Of a DNA stretch of 64,000 nt, positions 19,474 through 28,988 are shown piece by piece. The position numbers were made by a program, and so were the translations under genes. Each line of letters starts with the position of its first letter. The stretch's first letter is position 1. Source of the stretch: Atopobium minutum (lineage in GTDB: Bacteria > Actinomycetota > Coriobacteriia > Coriobacteriales > Atopobiaceae); assembly GCA_900105895.1 (NCBI GenBank), contig FNSH01000001.1, positions 1,189,501-1,253,500 of the forward strand, given 5' to 3'. Under the pieces are notes generated by a model. It saw nothing but the letters and a program-made list of their open reading frames with translations, searched no databases and had not been told where the DNA came from.

Positions 19474-20264
19474 GTATTTATGAAAAAGCGCTGCCTGCGC
19501 AGGATCTCAAGGCCAGTCTTGCGCAGGCACACGATATCGGGTTTTCATTTTGGGAGTTTTCTGTCGATCCCCAGAAAAAATCACGTCTTGACTGGACTGA
19601 TCAGGAAATATCCCAGCTTTTACAGTTGTGTAATGAAACAAAAATGCCAATTTTTAATATGGTATTGAGTCTTCACCGGGATTTTCCCTTAGGTACAAAT
19701 AATCAGCAACTGAGAGAATCCGCTGTTGTGATGCTCAAGAAAGCTATTGTACTTGCTTCAAAACTTAATATTCGCACGGTTCAGATTGCGGGCTACCTAC
19801 AGCTTGAACAGGATGATACAGGTTCAATTACCAATTACATCATGAGCTTGCGAGAATGTATTAATGTTGCTGCTTCACGAGGGATTATCCTTGCGATAGA
19901 AAATATGGATAGAGACCTTGTGTCTACAGAGCAAATTCTTACCATCATTCGTGCAGTTGATAGTCCTTATCTGCAGGCATTTCTCGATGTAGGGAATTTT
20001 GTTGCAAATGGTCTTGATCCTATTTCTGAACTTCGCCTTGCTTTGCCACACCTTGTAGGTCTGCATCTTAAAGAGACGAAACCAAGGATGTATAGGCGTG
20101 TTGAGTATGGTGAGGGAGCAGTTAATTTTAAACGAATATTTCATCATCTAATATGCGCTGGTTACGATGGCTATTTCGGTGCAGAGATGTGGAATGACAA
20201 CTGCGCAAACAGTATGGATAAGGTGGCTCAGTCTTTTGCTTATTTACAAAATCAACGAATGTAG
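19461..20264 (+). CDS. ulaE: L-ribulose-5-phosphate 3-epimerase (UlaE/SgbU-like)
   Basis: A 267-residue xylose-isomerase-like TIM barrel. The metal-binding pattern is present: ILAIENMD (Glu), AFLDVGNF (Asp), GLHLKETKP (His) and GAEMWND (Glu), with GYLQ in VQIAGYLQLE as in UlaE. In the ascorbate route it converts L-xylulose 5-phosphate to L-ribulose 5-phosphate. It overlaps the preceding decarboxylase-like gene by 13 bp and is followed by a UlaF-like gene, so the order of genes follows the order of reactions. It is cytoplasmic. Confidence 0.88.
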   Translation: MCTLGIYEKALPAQDLKASLAQAHDIGFSFWEFSVDPQKKSRLDWTDQEISQLLQLCNETKMPIFNMVLSLHRDFPLGTNNQQLRESAVVMLKKAIVLASKLNIRTVQIAGYLQLEQDDTGSITNYIMSLRECINVAASRGIILAIENMDRDLVSTEQILTIIRAVDSPYLQAFLDVGNFVANGLDPISELRLALPHLVGLHLKETKPRMYRRVEYGEGAVNFKRIFHHLICAGYDGYFGAEMWNDNCANSMDKVAQSFAYLQNQRM

Positions 20265-20269
20265 TAGCT

Positions 20270-20310
20270 CATATTGCCATGCGTAGCATAGCAAATGCGC
20301 TGGCAGTATG
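20270..20310 (+). other. Hairpin between the UlaE- and UlaF-like genes
   Basis: CATATTGCCA (20270-20279) pairs with TGGCAGTATG (20301-20310) with one G-U pair, enclosing a 21-nt loop. No T run follows. It is the only strong intercistronic hairpin I see within the catabolic part of cassette 3. Confidence 0.5.
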
Positions 20311-20328
20311 TGTTGAAAGGAAAGTACG

Positions 20329-20994
20329 ATGTTGCTTAGAGAACTTCGCACACAGGTATGTCAGGCGAATAAAGAGCTTAAGAATAATGGGCTTGTATTA
20401 TGGACAAGCGGTAATGTGAGCGCTCGTGATCCTGAAACCGGTTATGTGGTTATTAAACCAAGCGGCGTACTTTTTGATGATCTGACGCCTGAGAAAATCG
20501 TGGTAATAGATCTGGAAGGCAAGGTCATTGATGGAGATATGAAGCCTTCTGTTGATACCCTGTCTCATCTTTATATTTATAAGCATCGCAGCGATATTAA
20601 TGGTGTGGTGCATACCCACTCTCCCTATGCAACAAGTTTTGCAATTACCGGAGAGCCCCTCGAGATTTATACAACAACCTCTGCAGCGGTTTTTGGAGGA
20701 CCCATTCCTGTATCTGATTTTGCCACGATTGGTGAAGAGGAGATTGGAAAAGAGGTTGTTGAAAAGATTGGTACTTCTACGGCAATTCTGATTAGAAATC
20801 ATGGTGTGTTTACTATTGGCGAGAACTTTACGAAAGCACTTAAGAATGCTGTTGTACTCGAGGAAACTGCGCAGTCTGTACATTACGCCATGTGCCGACA
20901 GAAGATTGAACCCCTAACTTCCGAAACGATTCATAGAGGTTATCAAATCTATGAAGAAACATATGGTCAGCACCCTGTTCGCAATTTGCTCTAG
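20329..20994 (+). CDS. ulaF: L-ribulose-5-phosphate 4-epimerase (UlaF/AraD-like)
   Basis: A 221-residue class II aldolase/epimerase-fold enzyme. It shows TSGNVSARDP, IKPSGV, the zinc ligands in VVHTHSPYATSFA and the third histidine in LIRNHGVFTIG. The length of about 220 to 230 residues and the motif set fit AraD/UlaF/SgbE, which makes D-xylulose 5-phosphate from L-ribulose 5-phosphate. That product can enter the phosphoketolase encoded at the end of this cassette. GAAAGGAAAG precedes ATG 20329. Confidence 0.88.
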   Translation: MLLRELRTQVCQANKELKNNGLVLWTSGNVSARDPETGYVVIKPSGVLFDDLTPEKIVVIDLEGKVIDGDMKPSVDTLSHLYIYKHRSDINGVVHTHSPYATSFAITGEPLEIYTTTSAAVFGGPIPVSDFATIGEEEIGKEVVEKIGTSTAILIRNHGVFTIGENFTKALKNAVVLEETAQSVHYAMCRQKIEPLTSETIHRGYQIYEETYGQHPVRNLL

Positions 20995-21009
20995 AAAAGA
21001 GGTGAAATT

Positions 21010-21447
21010 ATGTTCAAAGAACTCGTTCAAGCTGACGGTGTGGTAGTAAAAGAAGAAGCGGATGATTGGAAAGAAGCGGTACGGCATGCCTGTGCCCCTC
21101 TTGTTGCGCATGGATCGGTGCCTTGTGAATATTCAGATGAAGTAGTGAAATCTGTTGAGGAGCTTGGCCCCTATATCTTTTTAGCTCCACACATTGCTAT
21201 GCCTCATGTGCAACTTGATGGAAAAACAGATCTCGATGTAGCAGTTTTAAAACTCAATCATCCTGTGGTGTATGACGATAACCACGAAGCCCAGCTCTTC
21301 GTAGCGTTTTCTGCTCGGGATGGACAATCTCATATAGAGATGATTCAAGAACTTGCAACCTTTCTTATTAAGGAAAAGAACGTTGATGCACTTTTAAAGG
21401 CAAAGTGCGAGAGCGATATCTATCAGTACATTAAGACCAATGGTTAA
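21010..21447 (+). CDS. PTS EIIA component, ascorbate type, cassette 3
   Basis: A 145-residue EIIA with the probable phosphohistidine His66 in LAPHIAMPHVQL, the standard context for UlaC-like proteins. It follows the UlaF-like gene by 15 bp with a GAGGTG site and is followed at 10 bp by the EIIC gene. It accepts phosphate from HPr and passes it to the EIIB at 22872. Confidence 0.92.
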   Translation: MFKELVQADGVVVKEEADDWKEAVRHACAPLVAHGSVPCEYSDEVVKSVEELGPYIFLAPHIAMPHVQLDGKTDLDVAVLKLNHPVVYDDNHEAQLFVAFSARDGQSHIEMIQELATFLIKEKNVDALLKAKCESDIYQYIKTNG

Positions 21448-21457
21448 GGAATAACAA

Positions 21458-22834
21458 ATGGAACTCTTAAATGCATTCCTAGATATATTTATCAATCAAT
21501 TTCTTAGTCAGGCCCCCTTCCTTATGGGAATCATTTGCTTTATTGGCTATATAGCTCTTGGACGCAGTATTCCTACTGCAATTACTGGTTTCATTAAAGC
21601 ATCTGTGGGCTTTATGATTCTTCAAGCAGGAACTGGTGGTCTCATTACTACCTTTAGTCCTATTCTTGAAGCCTTTAAAAACCGCTTTGGTATTGACGGA
21701 GCGGTAATGGATTCTTATGTAGCTCTATCTTCGGCTAATAGTGCCCTGGGAGATAAGATTGCTCTTGTAGGATATGCACTGCTTATTGGATTTGCTTGGA
21801 ATTTAGTTTTGGTAGTCTTTTCAAAATATACTAAGCTTCGCGCAGTCCAAGTAACTGGTCATATCATGTTTGTCCAAAGTTCTATCTTGCTGTGGATGGT
21901 TTACCATACTCTAGGTGGCACTGACTGGCAAAATGTTCTTATTGCAGGTCTACTAATCGGAACATATTGGTCAGTCTTTGCAAATCTCACTTTAGATATC
22001 ACCAACAAGGTAACCGATAATGCAAATTTTGCTATTGGTCATCAACAAATGCTCGGATTGTGGCTTGCAAGTAAGACCGCACCTATTATAGGTAATAAGC
22101 AAAAGTCTGTTGAGAATCTTAAGTTCCCTAGTTGGCTTTCTATGTTCAATGACAATGTGGTTGCTTCCACCCTTTTGATGACATTGTTCTTTGGAGCCAT
22201 TATGGTGATTATTGGCCCTGATTATTTTGAGACCAAGCTTGCCTTCCCTCTATTTATTTATATGACTACTGCAAAATTTGCTGTCTTCCTTACCATTATT
22301 CTTACGGGCGTCAGGATGTTTGTGGCCGAATTGGTAGAATCTTTCCAGGGTATCTCTTCAAAGATTCTCCCTGGCTCTGTTCCTGCAGTAGATATCGCGA
22401 CAATCTATGGTTTTGGTCACCCCAATGCAACCTTGCTAGGATTTAGTGTTGGTGCTTTAGGTCAGTTAGTCTCTCTGATTCTTCTTATTGTGACTGGCTC
22501 TCCTGTGTTCTTAATTCCTGGTTTTATTCCTATGTTCTTCGATAATGCAGGTATTGCAGTGTATGCAAATCACTTCGGTGGAATCCGAGCTGTTGTAATT
22601 ACGACCTTTATTTCCGGATTAGTGCAGGTAGGTCTTGGATCCTTTACCTATGTGCTTTCGGGAATGTCTGGTGGTGTAATGGCAAACTTTGACTGGGTTA
22701 CTGTCATTCCAGGCTTCATGCTGGTGATGAAGTATGGACATATCATCGGTACGGTTGTCTTAATTGCGCTCATGTTATTGATTCCTCAAATTCAGTTCCG
22801 TAATGAACAAAAAAAGGAAGTACAGGAATCATAA
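21458..22834 (+). CDS. PTS EIIC component, ascorbate (UlaA) family, cassette 3
   Basis: A 458-residue polytopic membrane subunit. UlaA-like features are the N-terminal PFLMGIICFIGYIALG segment, QVTGHIMFVQSS in the middle, the ILTGVRMFVAELVESFQGI region and a glycine-rich C-terminal half. It differs from the cassette 1, 2 and 6 EIICs in lacking the ATAGVFGN motif, having MFFDNAGIAVYANHFGG at the equivalent place. It lies between EIIA and EIIB of the same operon. With the Ula-type enzymes upstream, L-ascorbate or a related lactone or uronate is the most reasonable substrate. Confidence 0.9.
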   Translation: MELLNAFLDIFINQFLSQAPFLMGIICFIGYIALGRSIPTAITGFIKASVGFMILQAGTGGLITTFSPILEAFKNRFGIDGAVMDSYVALSSANSALGDKIALVGYALLIGFAWNLVLVVFSKYTKLRAVQVTGHIMFVQSSILLWMVYHTLGGTDWQNVLIAGLLIGTYWSVFANLTLDITNKVTDNANFAIGHQQMLGLWLASKTAPIIGNKQKSVENLKFPSWLSMFNDNVVASTLLMTLFFGAIMVIIGPDYFETKLAFPLFIYMTTAKFAVFLTIILTGVRMFVAELVESFQGISSKILPGSVPAVDIATIYGFGHPNATLLGFSVGALGQLVSLILLIVTGSPVFLIPGFIPMFFDNAGIAVYANHFGGIRAVVITTFISGLVQVGLGSFTYVLSGMSGGVMANFDWVTVIPGFMLVMKYGHIIGTVVLIALMLLIPQIQFRNEQKKEVQES

Positions 22835-22871
22835 CTTTATGTATCTGTAACTGGTGGAGAGGGGATTTATA

Positions 22872-23168
22872 ATGTTAAAAGTTATTGCTGCATGTGGTAA
22901 TGGTATGGGTTCCAGTCTCATGATTAAAATGAACATTGCTAATGCTTTTAAGGAACTTGGTATCCCTGCCCAGATTGATCATATGAGTGTTGGTGAGGCC
23001 AAAACAGCGGTTAATGGCTATGATGTAGTATTTGTTTCTAGGGCACTTGAGTCCAATTTTGATCATGTAACTCGGGCAAAAGTCATTGGGCTTAGGAATC
23101 TTTTATCAAAAGATGAGGTTGTGAGCCGCATTAAAGAGGATATCCTTCCTTCTCTCAAAAAAGACTAG
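22872..23168 (+). CDS. PTS EIIB component, ascorbate type, cassette 3
   Basis: A 98-residue phosphocarrier with the active-site loop AACGNGMGSSLM (Cys8). ATG 22872 is preceded by GGAGAGGGG; an in-frame upstream codon at 22854 would add a non-conserved leader. It completes the cassette 3 PTS and precedes a 597-bp non-coding gap before phosphoketolase. Confidence 0.92.
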   Translation: MLKVIAACGNGMGSSLMIKMNIANAFKELGIPAQIDHMSVGEAKTAVNGYDVVFVSRALESNFDHVTRAKVIGLRNLLSKDEVVSRIKEDILPSLKKD

Positions 23169-23765
23169 GTAATTTTTATAACGTTCTAACCAGCATATAC
23201 ATCGTGTTGTGTTACACAGCTAATGGATGACAAGAGGGTATTGCCAGCTGTAAGCGATGCAATTAAAAATGTAAAGTAAGAATTATACAAATTGCCCTTT
23301 ACACTGGCAGTCCCTCTCTTGTTGTAACTTTAGTTTTATAGGGTTTGGGGTTTATATACATGTCCAGCAATTATCGCGTTCCTTATAACCGAGTTTCTCG
23401 AAAGTTATAGATAGACTTGCAGGTAATTACTGGTTTTATAGGCATCCTCTTGATGTATGAACCACTCTTTTGATTCATATGGTTTAAAAGTTTGAGATAA
23501 ATATGGGATGTTCAAATGAAATTCATTTGAGTAGTAAGGAATAGTCCAATTTTGCTGTACTACAGCTATTCGTATAGCAATCATTAGAAAACACTGGCAT
23601 GTGTCTGTCATTTTTATTTTGCAAATTTAGGAGTAAAAAGAGCACCTAATAGACAATCTTTGGGATTTCTTTAGGTGGATTCTAGAGAAAGATTTGTGTT
23701 ATTGGCAGCTATAAGAGTGATTCTTAATGTTTTTGAAGTCGGAATGTAACATAGGAGAATAGACT
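23169..23765. other. 597-bp AT-rich intergenic region with a long imperfect inverted repeat
   Basis: The arms at about 23231-23253 and 23299-23321 share CAAGAG...GGxxTTGCCAG...TGTAA in inverted orientation, enclosing a 45-nt loop, followed by a T-rich stretch. It may be a terminator for the PTS genes or a small structured RNA. A 68-codon minus-strand frame (23405-23611) has no recognisable motif, and I do not call it a gene. The promoter of the phosphoketolase gene must lie in the right part, but I see no clear boxes. Confidence 0.5.
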
Positions 23766-26144
23766 ATGACAACAAAGTATGACAGTGACGAGTATCTAGC
23801 AAAGGTCCATGAATGGTGGTCTGCTGCTAATTATATTTCTGTAGGACAGATTTTTCTTAAAGAAAACCCTCTTCTTACGAGACCTCTTGTTAATACTGAC
23901 ATTAAAAGAAAACCTATTGGCCACTGGGGAACAATTCCTGCAGGAAACTTTGTATACGCACATCTTAACCGTGTTATTAATAAATACAATCTCAATATGT
24001 TTTACTTGGTTGGGCCTGGGCATGGTGGGCCTGTTATGAATACCAATGCTTATCTCGATGGCAGTTATACCCAGCTATATCCTGAGCTCACTCGAGATCT
24101 TGAAGGTATGCAGAAGTTCTTTAAGCAGTTTTCTTTTCCTGGTGGTATTGGTTCCCATGCGGCTCCTGAAACTCCCGGTTCTATCCATGAGGGTGGAGAG
24201 CTAGGTTACTCTTTATCGCATGCAGTGGGTGCTATTCTCGACAATCCAGATCTTATTGCTGTTCCTTTTATTGGTGATGGTGAGTCTGAGACCGGACCTC
24301 TTACGACCAGTTGGTTTGCCAATACCTTTATTAATCCGGTAAATGATGGTGCTGTACTTCCTATTATTAATCTCAATGGGGCTAAAATTTCTAATCCTAC
24401 CATTCTGTCTCGTAAAAGCGATGAGGAGCTTACCGAGTACTATCGCGGCATGGGATGGTATCCATTGTTTGTTGAGGGCGATGATCCTGATAAGATGCAT
24501 CGCTTAATGGCCAAGACACTTGATCATGCAATTGAGATAATCCGGGATATTCAAATGAATGCACGTGCTCAATCTGCTGACAGTGCTGTTATGGGACATT
24601 GGCCAGTGATCGTATTGCGTACGCCTAAAGGGTGGACTGGTCCTGAGAAGGTGGATGGTAAACAGTTGGTTGGAAGTTTCAGAGCCCACCAGATTCCACT
24701 TCCTGTAAGTGAGTATGATACTTCTACTATAGATATTCTTGAGACATGGATGAGATCCTACCACCCAGAAAAATTGTTCACTTCTGAGGGACGTTTGCGT
24801 GATGATTTGCTCGAGATCGCTCCACCAGATAATCTCAAGATGTCTTTAAATCCTGTAACCAGCGGGCATTCTGGATCTCCTGCTCTTGATCTTCCAGATT
24901 GGACTAAGTATTCGCAGAGCATAGAGATTCCTGGAGGGTCTAATGCACAGGATATGATTGAATTTGGTGGATATATACGTGATCTTATTAAGAGTAATCC
25001 CTCTTCGTTCCGTATATTTGGGCCCGATGAGACCGCTTCGAATCGTCTTCAAAAAATATTCGAGACCACGAACCGTCAGTGGCTTGAACCTACAAACCCA
25101 CTAACTGATGAGTTTGTGGCCCCTGCTGGTCGCGTGATTGATAGTCAGCTCTCTGAGCATCAAAATCAAGGCTTCTTAGAGGGTTATGTTCTTACTGGTC
25201 GTCATGGTTTCTATGCGAGCTACGAATCCTTTGTAAGAATTACAGATTCTATGCTTACGCAGCATTTTAAGTGGTTACGTAAGTCAAGTGAAATTTCTTG
25301 GCGTAAGCCCATTCCTTCTCTAAATATCATTGCTGCTTCAACAGTATTTCAGCAGGATCACAATGGGTATACGCATCAAGATCCTGGTGTAGTGACGCAT
25401 CTGGCAGAAAAGACTCCAGAGTTTATTCGTGAATATTTTCCTGCAGACACCAATAGTCTTTTAGCAACTATGGATAAGGTTTTTAAATCTGAGCACAAAA
25501 TTAATGTAATTGTTGCATCTAAGCAGGTGCGTCCACAGTTCTTTACCGTTGCTGAATCTAAAACTCTTGTTGAGACAGGTTATAAGGTTATCGATTGGGC
25601 ATCAACGGTTGGTGAGAATGAAGCACCTGATGTGGTAATCGTTTCTTGCGGTACCGAACCTACGATTGAAGCTTTAGCTACAGTGAATGTGCTTCATGAT
25701 CAATACCCTGAGATGAAGATTCGCTTCGTAAATGTGGTTGATCTCTTAAAACTTCGTCACCCGGATGTAGATCCTCGTGGCATTGATGATGAGACCTTCA
25801 ACCATATCTTCACGGTGGATAAACCTATTATCTTTGCTTTCCATGCATATGAAGGTTTGATCCGAGACATTTTTTATAAGCGTACTAATCGTAATCTGCA
25901 TATTCACGGTTATCGTGAAGAAGGAGATATTACGACTCCTTTTGATATGCGTGTGATGAGTGAAATGGATAGATTCCACATGGCGCGTGAAGCTGCAATA
26001 CTTGTTTATGGTAATGAGGCCCAGGCTTTTGTTGACAAACTTGAGACTACTCTTGCTTATCATACTCAGTATACGCAGGAGTATGGCTCTGATATTCCTG
26101 AAGTTGAGAATTGGAAATGGACTCCACTTACAGCTTCAAAGTAA
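23766..26144 (+). CDS. xfp: Xylulose-5-phosphate/fructose-6-phosphate phosphoketolase
   Basis: A 792-residue TPP enzyme of full family length. It contains [24 protein letters not shown] and the TPP/Mg motif [14 protein letters not shown], with the phosphate-binding HQDPGVVTH region later. It cleaves D-xylulose 5-phosphate (and often fructose 6-phosphate) with phosphate to acetyl phosphate plus glyceraldehyde 3-phosphate. It lies downstream of enzymes that would produce xylulose 5-phosphate from an ascorbate-like substrate. It has its own intergenic region, so it may also be transcribed alone. AGGAG precedes ATG 23766. Confidence 0.96.
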   Translation: MTTKYDSDEYLAKVHEWWSAANYISVGQIFLKENPLLTRPLVNTDIKRKPIGHWGTIPAGNFVYAHLNRVINKYNLNMFYLVGPGHGGPVMNTNAYLDGSYTQLYPELTRDLEGMQKFFKQFSFPGGIGSHAAPETPGSIHEGGELGYSLSHAVGAILDNPDLIAVPFIGDGESETGPLTTSWFANTFINPVNDGAVLPIINLNGAKISNPTILSRKSDEELTEYYRGMGWYPLFVEGDDPDKMHRLMAKTLDHAIEIIRDIQMNARAQSADSAVMGHWPVIVLRTPKGWTGPEKVDGKQLVGSFRAHQIPLPVSEYDTSTIDILETWMRSYHPEKLFTSEGRLRDDLLEIAPPDNLKMSLNPVTSGHSGSPALDLPDWTKYSQSIEIPGGSNAQDMIEFGGYIRDLIKSNPSSFRIFGPDETASNRLQKIFETTNRQWLEPTNPLTDEFVAPAGRVIDSQLSEHQNQGFLEGYVLTGRHGFYASYESFVRITDSMLTQHFKWLRKSSEISWRKPIPSLNIIAASTVFQQDHNGYTHQDPGVVTHLAEKTPEFIREYFPADTNSLLATMDKVFKSEHKINVIVASKQVRPQFFTVAESKTLVETGYKVIDWASTVGENEAPDVVIVSCGTEPTIEALATVNVLHDQYPEMKIRFVNVVDLLKLRHPDVDPRGIDDETFNHIFTVDKPIIFAFHAYEGLIRDIFYKRTNRNLHIHGYREEGDITTPFDMRVMSEMDRFHMAREAAILVYGNEAQAFVDKLETTLAYHTQYTQEYGSDIPEVENWKWTPLTASK

Positions 26145-26211
26145 ATATTCATTGTTGTAAGTGCGGGTATTCATAAGGCTGAGATCGGCAAAAAAGAGAC
26201 TAAGACTTCTT

Positions 26212-26239
26212 AGGGAACTTTAGCTGCATAAAGTTCCCT
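26212..26239 (+). terminator. Terminator after phosphoketolase
   Basis: A perfect 11-bp stem (AGGGAACTTTA / TAAAGTTCCCT) with a GCTGCA loop, then TTAAGC, directly followed by a second small palindrome (TTTAAGCT-TT-AGCTTAAA). It is suited to ending the plus-strand operon and possibly the minus-strand kinase transcript as well. Confidence 0.8.
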
Positions 26240-26329
26240 TTAAGCTTTAGCTTAAAAACATCACTGTTGAAGTGGTGGATATAAAAAGGGAGCATGGACA
26301 AAACCCCGCGCCCAAACCGCCCTGCTCGC

Positions 26330-27552
26330 TTAAAGTGTGACGATAAACGAAATCGTTTGGCCCTTGTACGAGACGGAAATCTTGCCGTGAAGGATGTCTA
26401 CGAGGTTGCTTGCCATGGAAAGCCCAATGCCAAACCCTGAAACCTCGCTACTTCTCGAAGGATCTTCTCGATAGAAGCGGTCAAAAGAGCGACTGTAATC
26501 CATGCCTTTACCTGCGGCGTAGGTGTTGGATACCTTAAGACGCGTGTGCCTGAGCACGGGGCTTTGTAGGGAAACAGAAATTTCGCCGTTTGGATCACAG
26601 TACTTGTTTGCGTTGTCAATCAGAATAGTAACCAGCTCATAGAGGGCTTTGTCTTCACCCTGTACGCTAATGTTGGGGTCGATAACAAGCGTGAGCGTTT
26701 TGTTGTCTTTTTGGATCAGCGAGGTAAAGTCTCGCGCTACGCGTGAGGTTATATCCGAAAAATCGCAGGTATTGAGCTTGATGTCGGGGTGTTCCTCAAG
26801 CTTTGCAAGACTTACCATCCTGTTGATAAGTTCCACCATCCGTTGCGTCTGCTCTTTAGTGGACTTGGTCCATTCCGTTTCTCCCGATATCATTTCTTCC
26901 AGTTCGGTGTTGGCTGAAATGATGGCCAGCGGGGTTTTGAGCTCGTGCCCCGCATTGGCAATGAAAGTCTTTTGTTTCTCGGCATTTTTAACGTACGGCT
27001 TGATGGCAATACCGGAGAAAATCGAAATTACAATCAGGAAAAAGATGATGCTGTAAAGGGTCATATACAGCGAGAGCGTAAGCAGCGTAGACTGGCTTGT
27101 TTCAAACAGTGATGCATCAATGAGCACTACAAGCGTCAGAGATCCAACCTGCTTTTTTGGTAGGAATACAGGATGGACTGATAGCGGATGCTGCCAGATT
27201 CTTGGTCGGTAGGGATACGTTCGAGAATATCGGGAAGAGCATTGTTTTTGATAGATGGGTCGTGTGACACATCAGATGAGACTATTTCGTTGTCTTCGTT
27301 GTAGTAAAAGTGAAAGTAGTGAAGATTTGAGGGCGATATCCTGTTGAGGTGGATATCGTTGAGGTGCTGTTCAATTTTGGAGCTGCTGGCTCGAGAGAGA
27401 ATATCTTCTATAAGAATGTTGCTTACGGAGTCCAGTTCTCCCTGTCCTTGCAGGTAGTTGACCGAGTTAACAACGCCTACAAACGCAACCAGGATGATCG
27501 TGACCGCAATGGAAGCAACAACAATAAATTGAAACCGCAGCTTACGAAATAT
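26330..27552 (-). pseudogene. Sensor histidine kinase gene, frameshifted and lacking a normal start codon
   Basis: Two fragments together encode a full-size sensor kinase of about 408 residues. The N-terminal part (27552 down to the TGA at 27136-27138) has a TM segment (FQFIVVASIAVTIILVAF) and an extracytoplasmic sensor region. The C-terminal part (frame used by 27127-26330) has a second TM segment, the H-box GHELKTPLA, an N-box (LIDNANKY) and the G-box GFGIGLSMA. The two frames join by a one-base change at a six-A run (T6 at 27153-27158 on the plus strand). The family-like start xFRKLRFQF begins at ATA (27552-27550), with no ATG, GTG or TTG nearby. This may be a decayed gene, a sequencing error, or slippage on CAAAAAAGC. 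Confidence 0.75.
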
Positions 27553-27556
27553 GTGC

Positions 27557-28234
27557 TTACTCCGTTGGTATCAGTCTGTATGACCTGTTTTCTTCTCCCT
27601 CAATGCAGACGTGTGCCTGAATCGATTTGAGCTTTTGACGCAGGTAGGAAATGTAAATGTAGACGTAGCCCTCATCAAATTCTTCATCGTGGAGCCGCGA
27701 ACAGAGGTGTTGGTAGATCTCTGTAGTTGACAGGTTCTTGTCTGCATTGGTCATGAGAAATTCCAAAAGCAGGCATTCTTTTCCGGAAAGACGCATGGAG
27801 TTTTGAGCCTGCATCTCCTGATCTGCCACGTTGAGGGTGAGGTTGCCTAACGATAAGACATTTTGAGCATAGCTCTCAAACCTGCGCTCCAGTGATGCCA
27901 AGCGGGCGAGAAGTTCTTTGAGGGAGATGGGTTTGCTCAGATAATCGTCGGCGCCGTTTTCCAGACCAGTTATCTTGTCCTCTAGCTCTCCAAGGGCGGT
28001 AAGCATGATGATATAAGTCTTGTTGCCGCGCGCACGAATTTCTGCTACGGCTTCCAAACCGCTTTTGACAGGCATCATGACGTCAAAAATCATCACATCA
28101 AAGGCCTCTTCTTGGGCTTTTGTCACGGCGTCCGCGCCATTGAATACGGTAACAACCTGATAGCCATGATGTGTTAAGGCCGTTGCATAAGCGTGAGAAA
28201 GTGGCAGCTCGTCTTCGGCGAGAAGTATTTTCAT
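27557..28234 (-). CDS. OmpR-family DNA-binding response regulator
   Basis: A 225-residue regulator. The receiver domain (residues 1-118) has the acidic pair Glu7/Asp8, the phosphorylated Asp51 in MIFDVMMP, Thr79 and Lys101. The C-terminal winged-helix domain (about 128-222) ends with the usual YISYLRQKL recognition helix and hairpin. It is co-transcribed with the kinase gene immediately downstream and starts 3 bp after the small alarmone synthetase gene. With the kinase disrupted, it may be orphaned or phosphorylated by another kinase or acetyl phosphate. Target genes are unknown. Confidence 0.93.
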   Translation of the reverse strand: MKILLAEDELPLSHAYATALTHHGYQVVTVFNGADAVTKAQEEAFDVMIFDVMMPVKSGLEAVAEIRARGNKTYIIMLTALGELEDKITGLENGADDYLSKPISLKELLARLASLERRFESYAQNVLSLGNLTLNVADQEMQAQNSMRLSGKECLLLEFLMTNADKNLSTTEIYQHLCSRLHDEEFDEGYVYIYISYLRQKLKSIQAHVCIEGEENRSYRLIPTE

Positions 28235-28237
28235 GGG

Positions 28238-28852
28238 TTACCCCTGGCTTTCCTGAATGAGGTTTCTAATCGTCTGCATGGTGAGGTCACACGAGGCAAG
28301 CTCGTCGGCGCAGCGCTTAAGCTCTTTGACAATGCGTTCGGTGTTGTGGATATCGTGCTTGTACTTTAGTTGGTGTTCTAAGCTTGCCCAGCTATCCATC
28401 GTAATGGTGCGGAGTTGAATTTCGGCAAAATACGTGCCGGGCACATTTCCCAAGCAATCGGCAGCATCAACGCTTACTTCAACAATGAGGTGATATGAGC
28501 GATAGCCGTTGGGTTTTGCTTGAGTAACAAAGTCCTTCTCGTTGTATACAACAACGCCGTCAAGCGGGCGGATAAACTCAACCAACGTATAGATATCATC
28601 GACAAAACCGCAGACGATGCGAATGCCAACGCTGTCCTTAATGTCTTTGAGGGCAGATACCTCAGTGGGGGCAAGACCTTTTCGCTGGCATTTGTCCAGC
28701 ATGCTTGTCTCTGATTTGATGCGACAGTGCAGATGCTCGTAAAGAGAAAAGCCAGTTTCCTCCTCATGCCTGGCGTTTTTAGCTTCGATTTTCTCGACAA
28801 GCAAAGACAAAACGTCCTGTAAGACGGGTTCAAAGCTTCCGTATATGCTCAT
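28238..28852 (-). CDS. RelQ/YjbM-type small alarmone (p)ppGpp synthetase
   Basis: A 204-residue single-domain RelA/SpoT synthetase. Recognisable are the substrate-binding regions IKSETSMLDKCQRKG, the metal aspartate in KDIKDSVGIRIVCGF, YRSYHLIVEV and the EIQLRTITMDSWASLEHQLKYK block with its conserved glutamate. It has neither the HD hydrolase domain nor the TGS/ACT domains of long RSH enzymes. It makes (p)ppGpp or pGpp from GTP/GDP and ATP. It is the first gene of an operon with a two-component pair (3-bp spacing), which suggests that envelope or stress sensing and alarmone production are co-expressed. Confidence 0.92.
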   Translation of the reverse strand: MSIYGSFEPVLQDVLSLLVEKIEAKNARHEEETGFSLYEHLHCRIKSETSMLDKCQRKGLAPTEVSALKDIKDSVGIRIVCGFVDDIYTLVEFIRPLDGVVVYNEKDFVTQAKPNGYRSYHLIVEVSVDAADCLGNVPGTYFAEIQLRTITMDSWASLEHQLKYKHDIHNTERIVKELKRCADELASCDLTMQTIRNLIQESQG

Positions 28853-28932
28853 CCAAAGTCTTTCCTAATAAAGCCTTTCGATAGTCCGGAAGTTCTATTT
28901 TAGCCTATTGTGACAGCGAGAAAAAACAATAA

Positions 28933-28960
28933 GGCCGTAAGTCATTGTTAGCCTACGGCC
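28933..28960 (-). terminator. Terminator of the ROK kinase gene
   Basis: On the minus strand GGCCGTAGG pairs with CTTACGGCC (one G-U pair possible), followed by TTATTGTTTTTT. It lies 29 bp beyond the stop of the ROK gene. Confidence 0.85.
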
Positions 28961-28988
28961 CAAGATAGAGTCGTGTTAGAAATCGCGT

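Noticed and set aside
23405..23611. A 68-codon minus-strand frame in the gap before phosphoketolase
   Set aside because: Isolated, AT-rich, without a convincing ribosome binding site or similarity.
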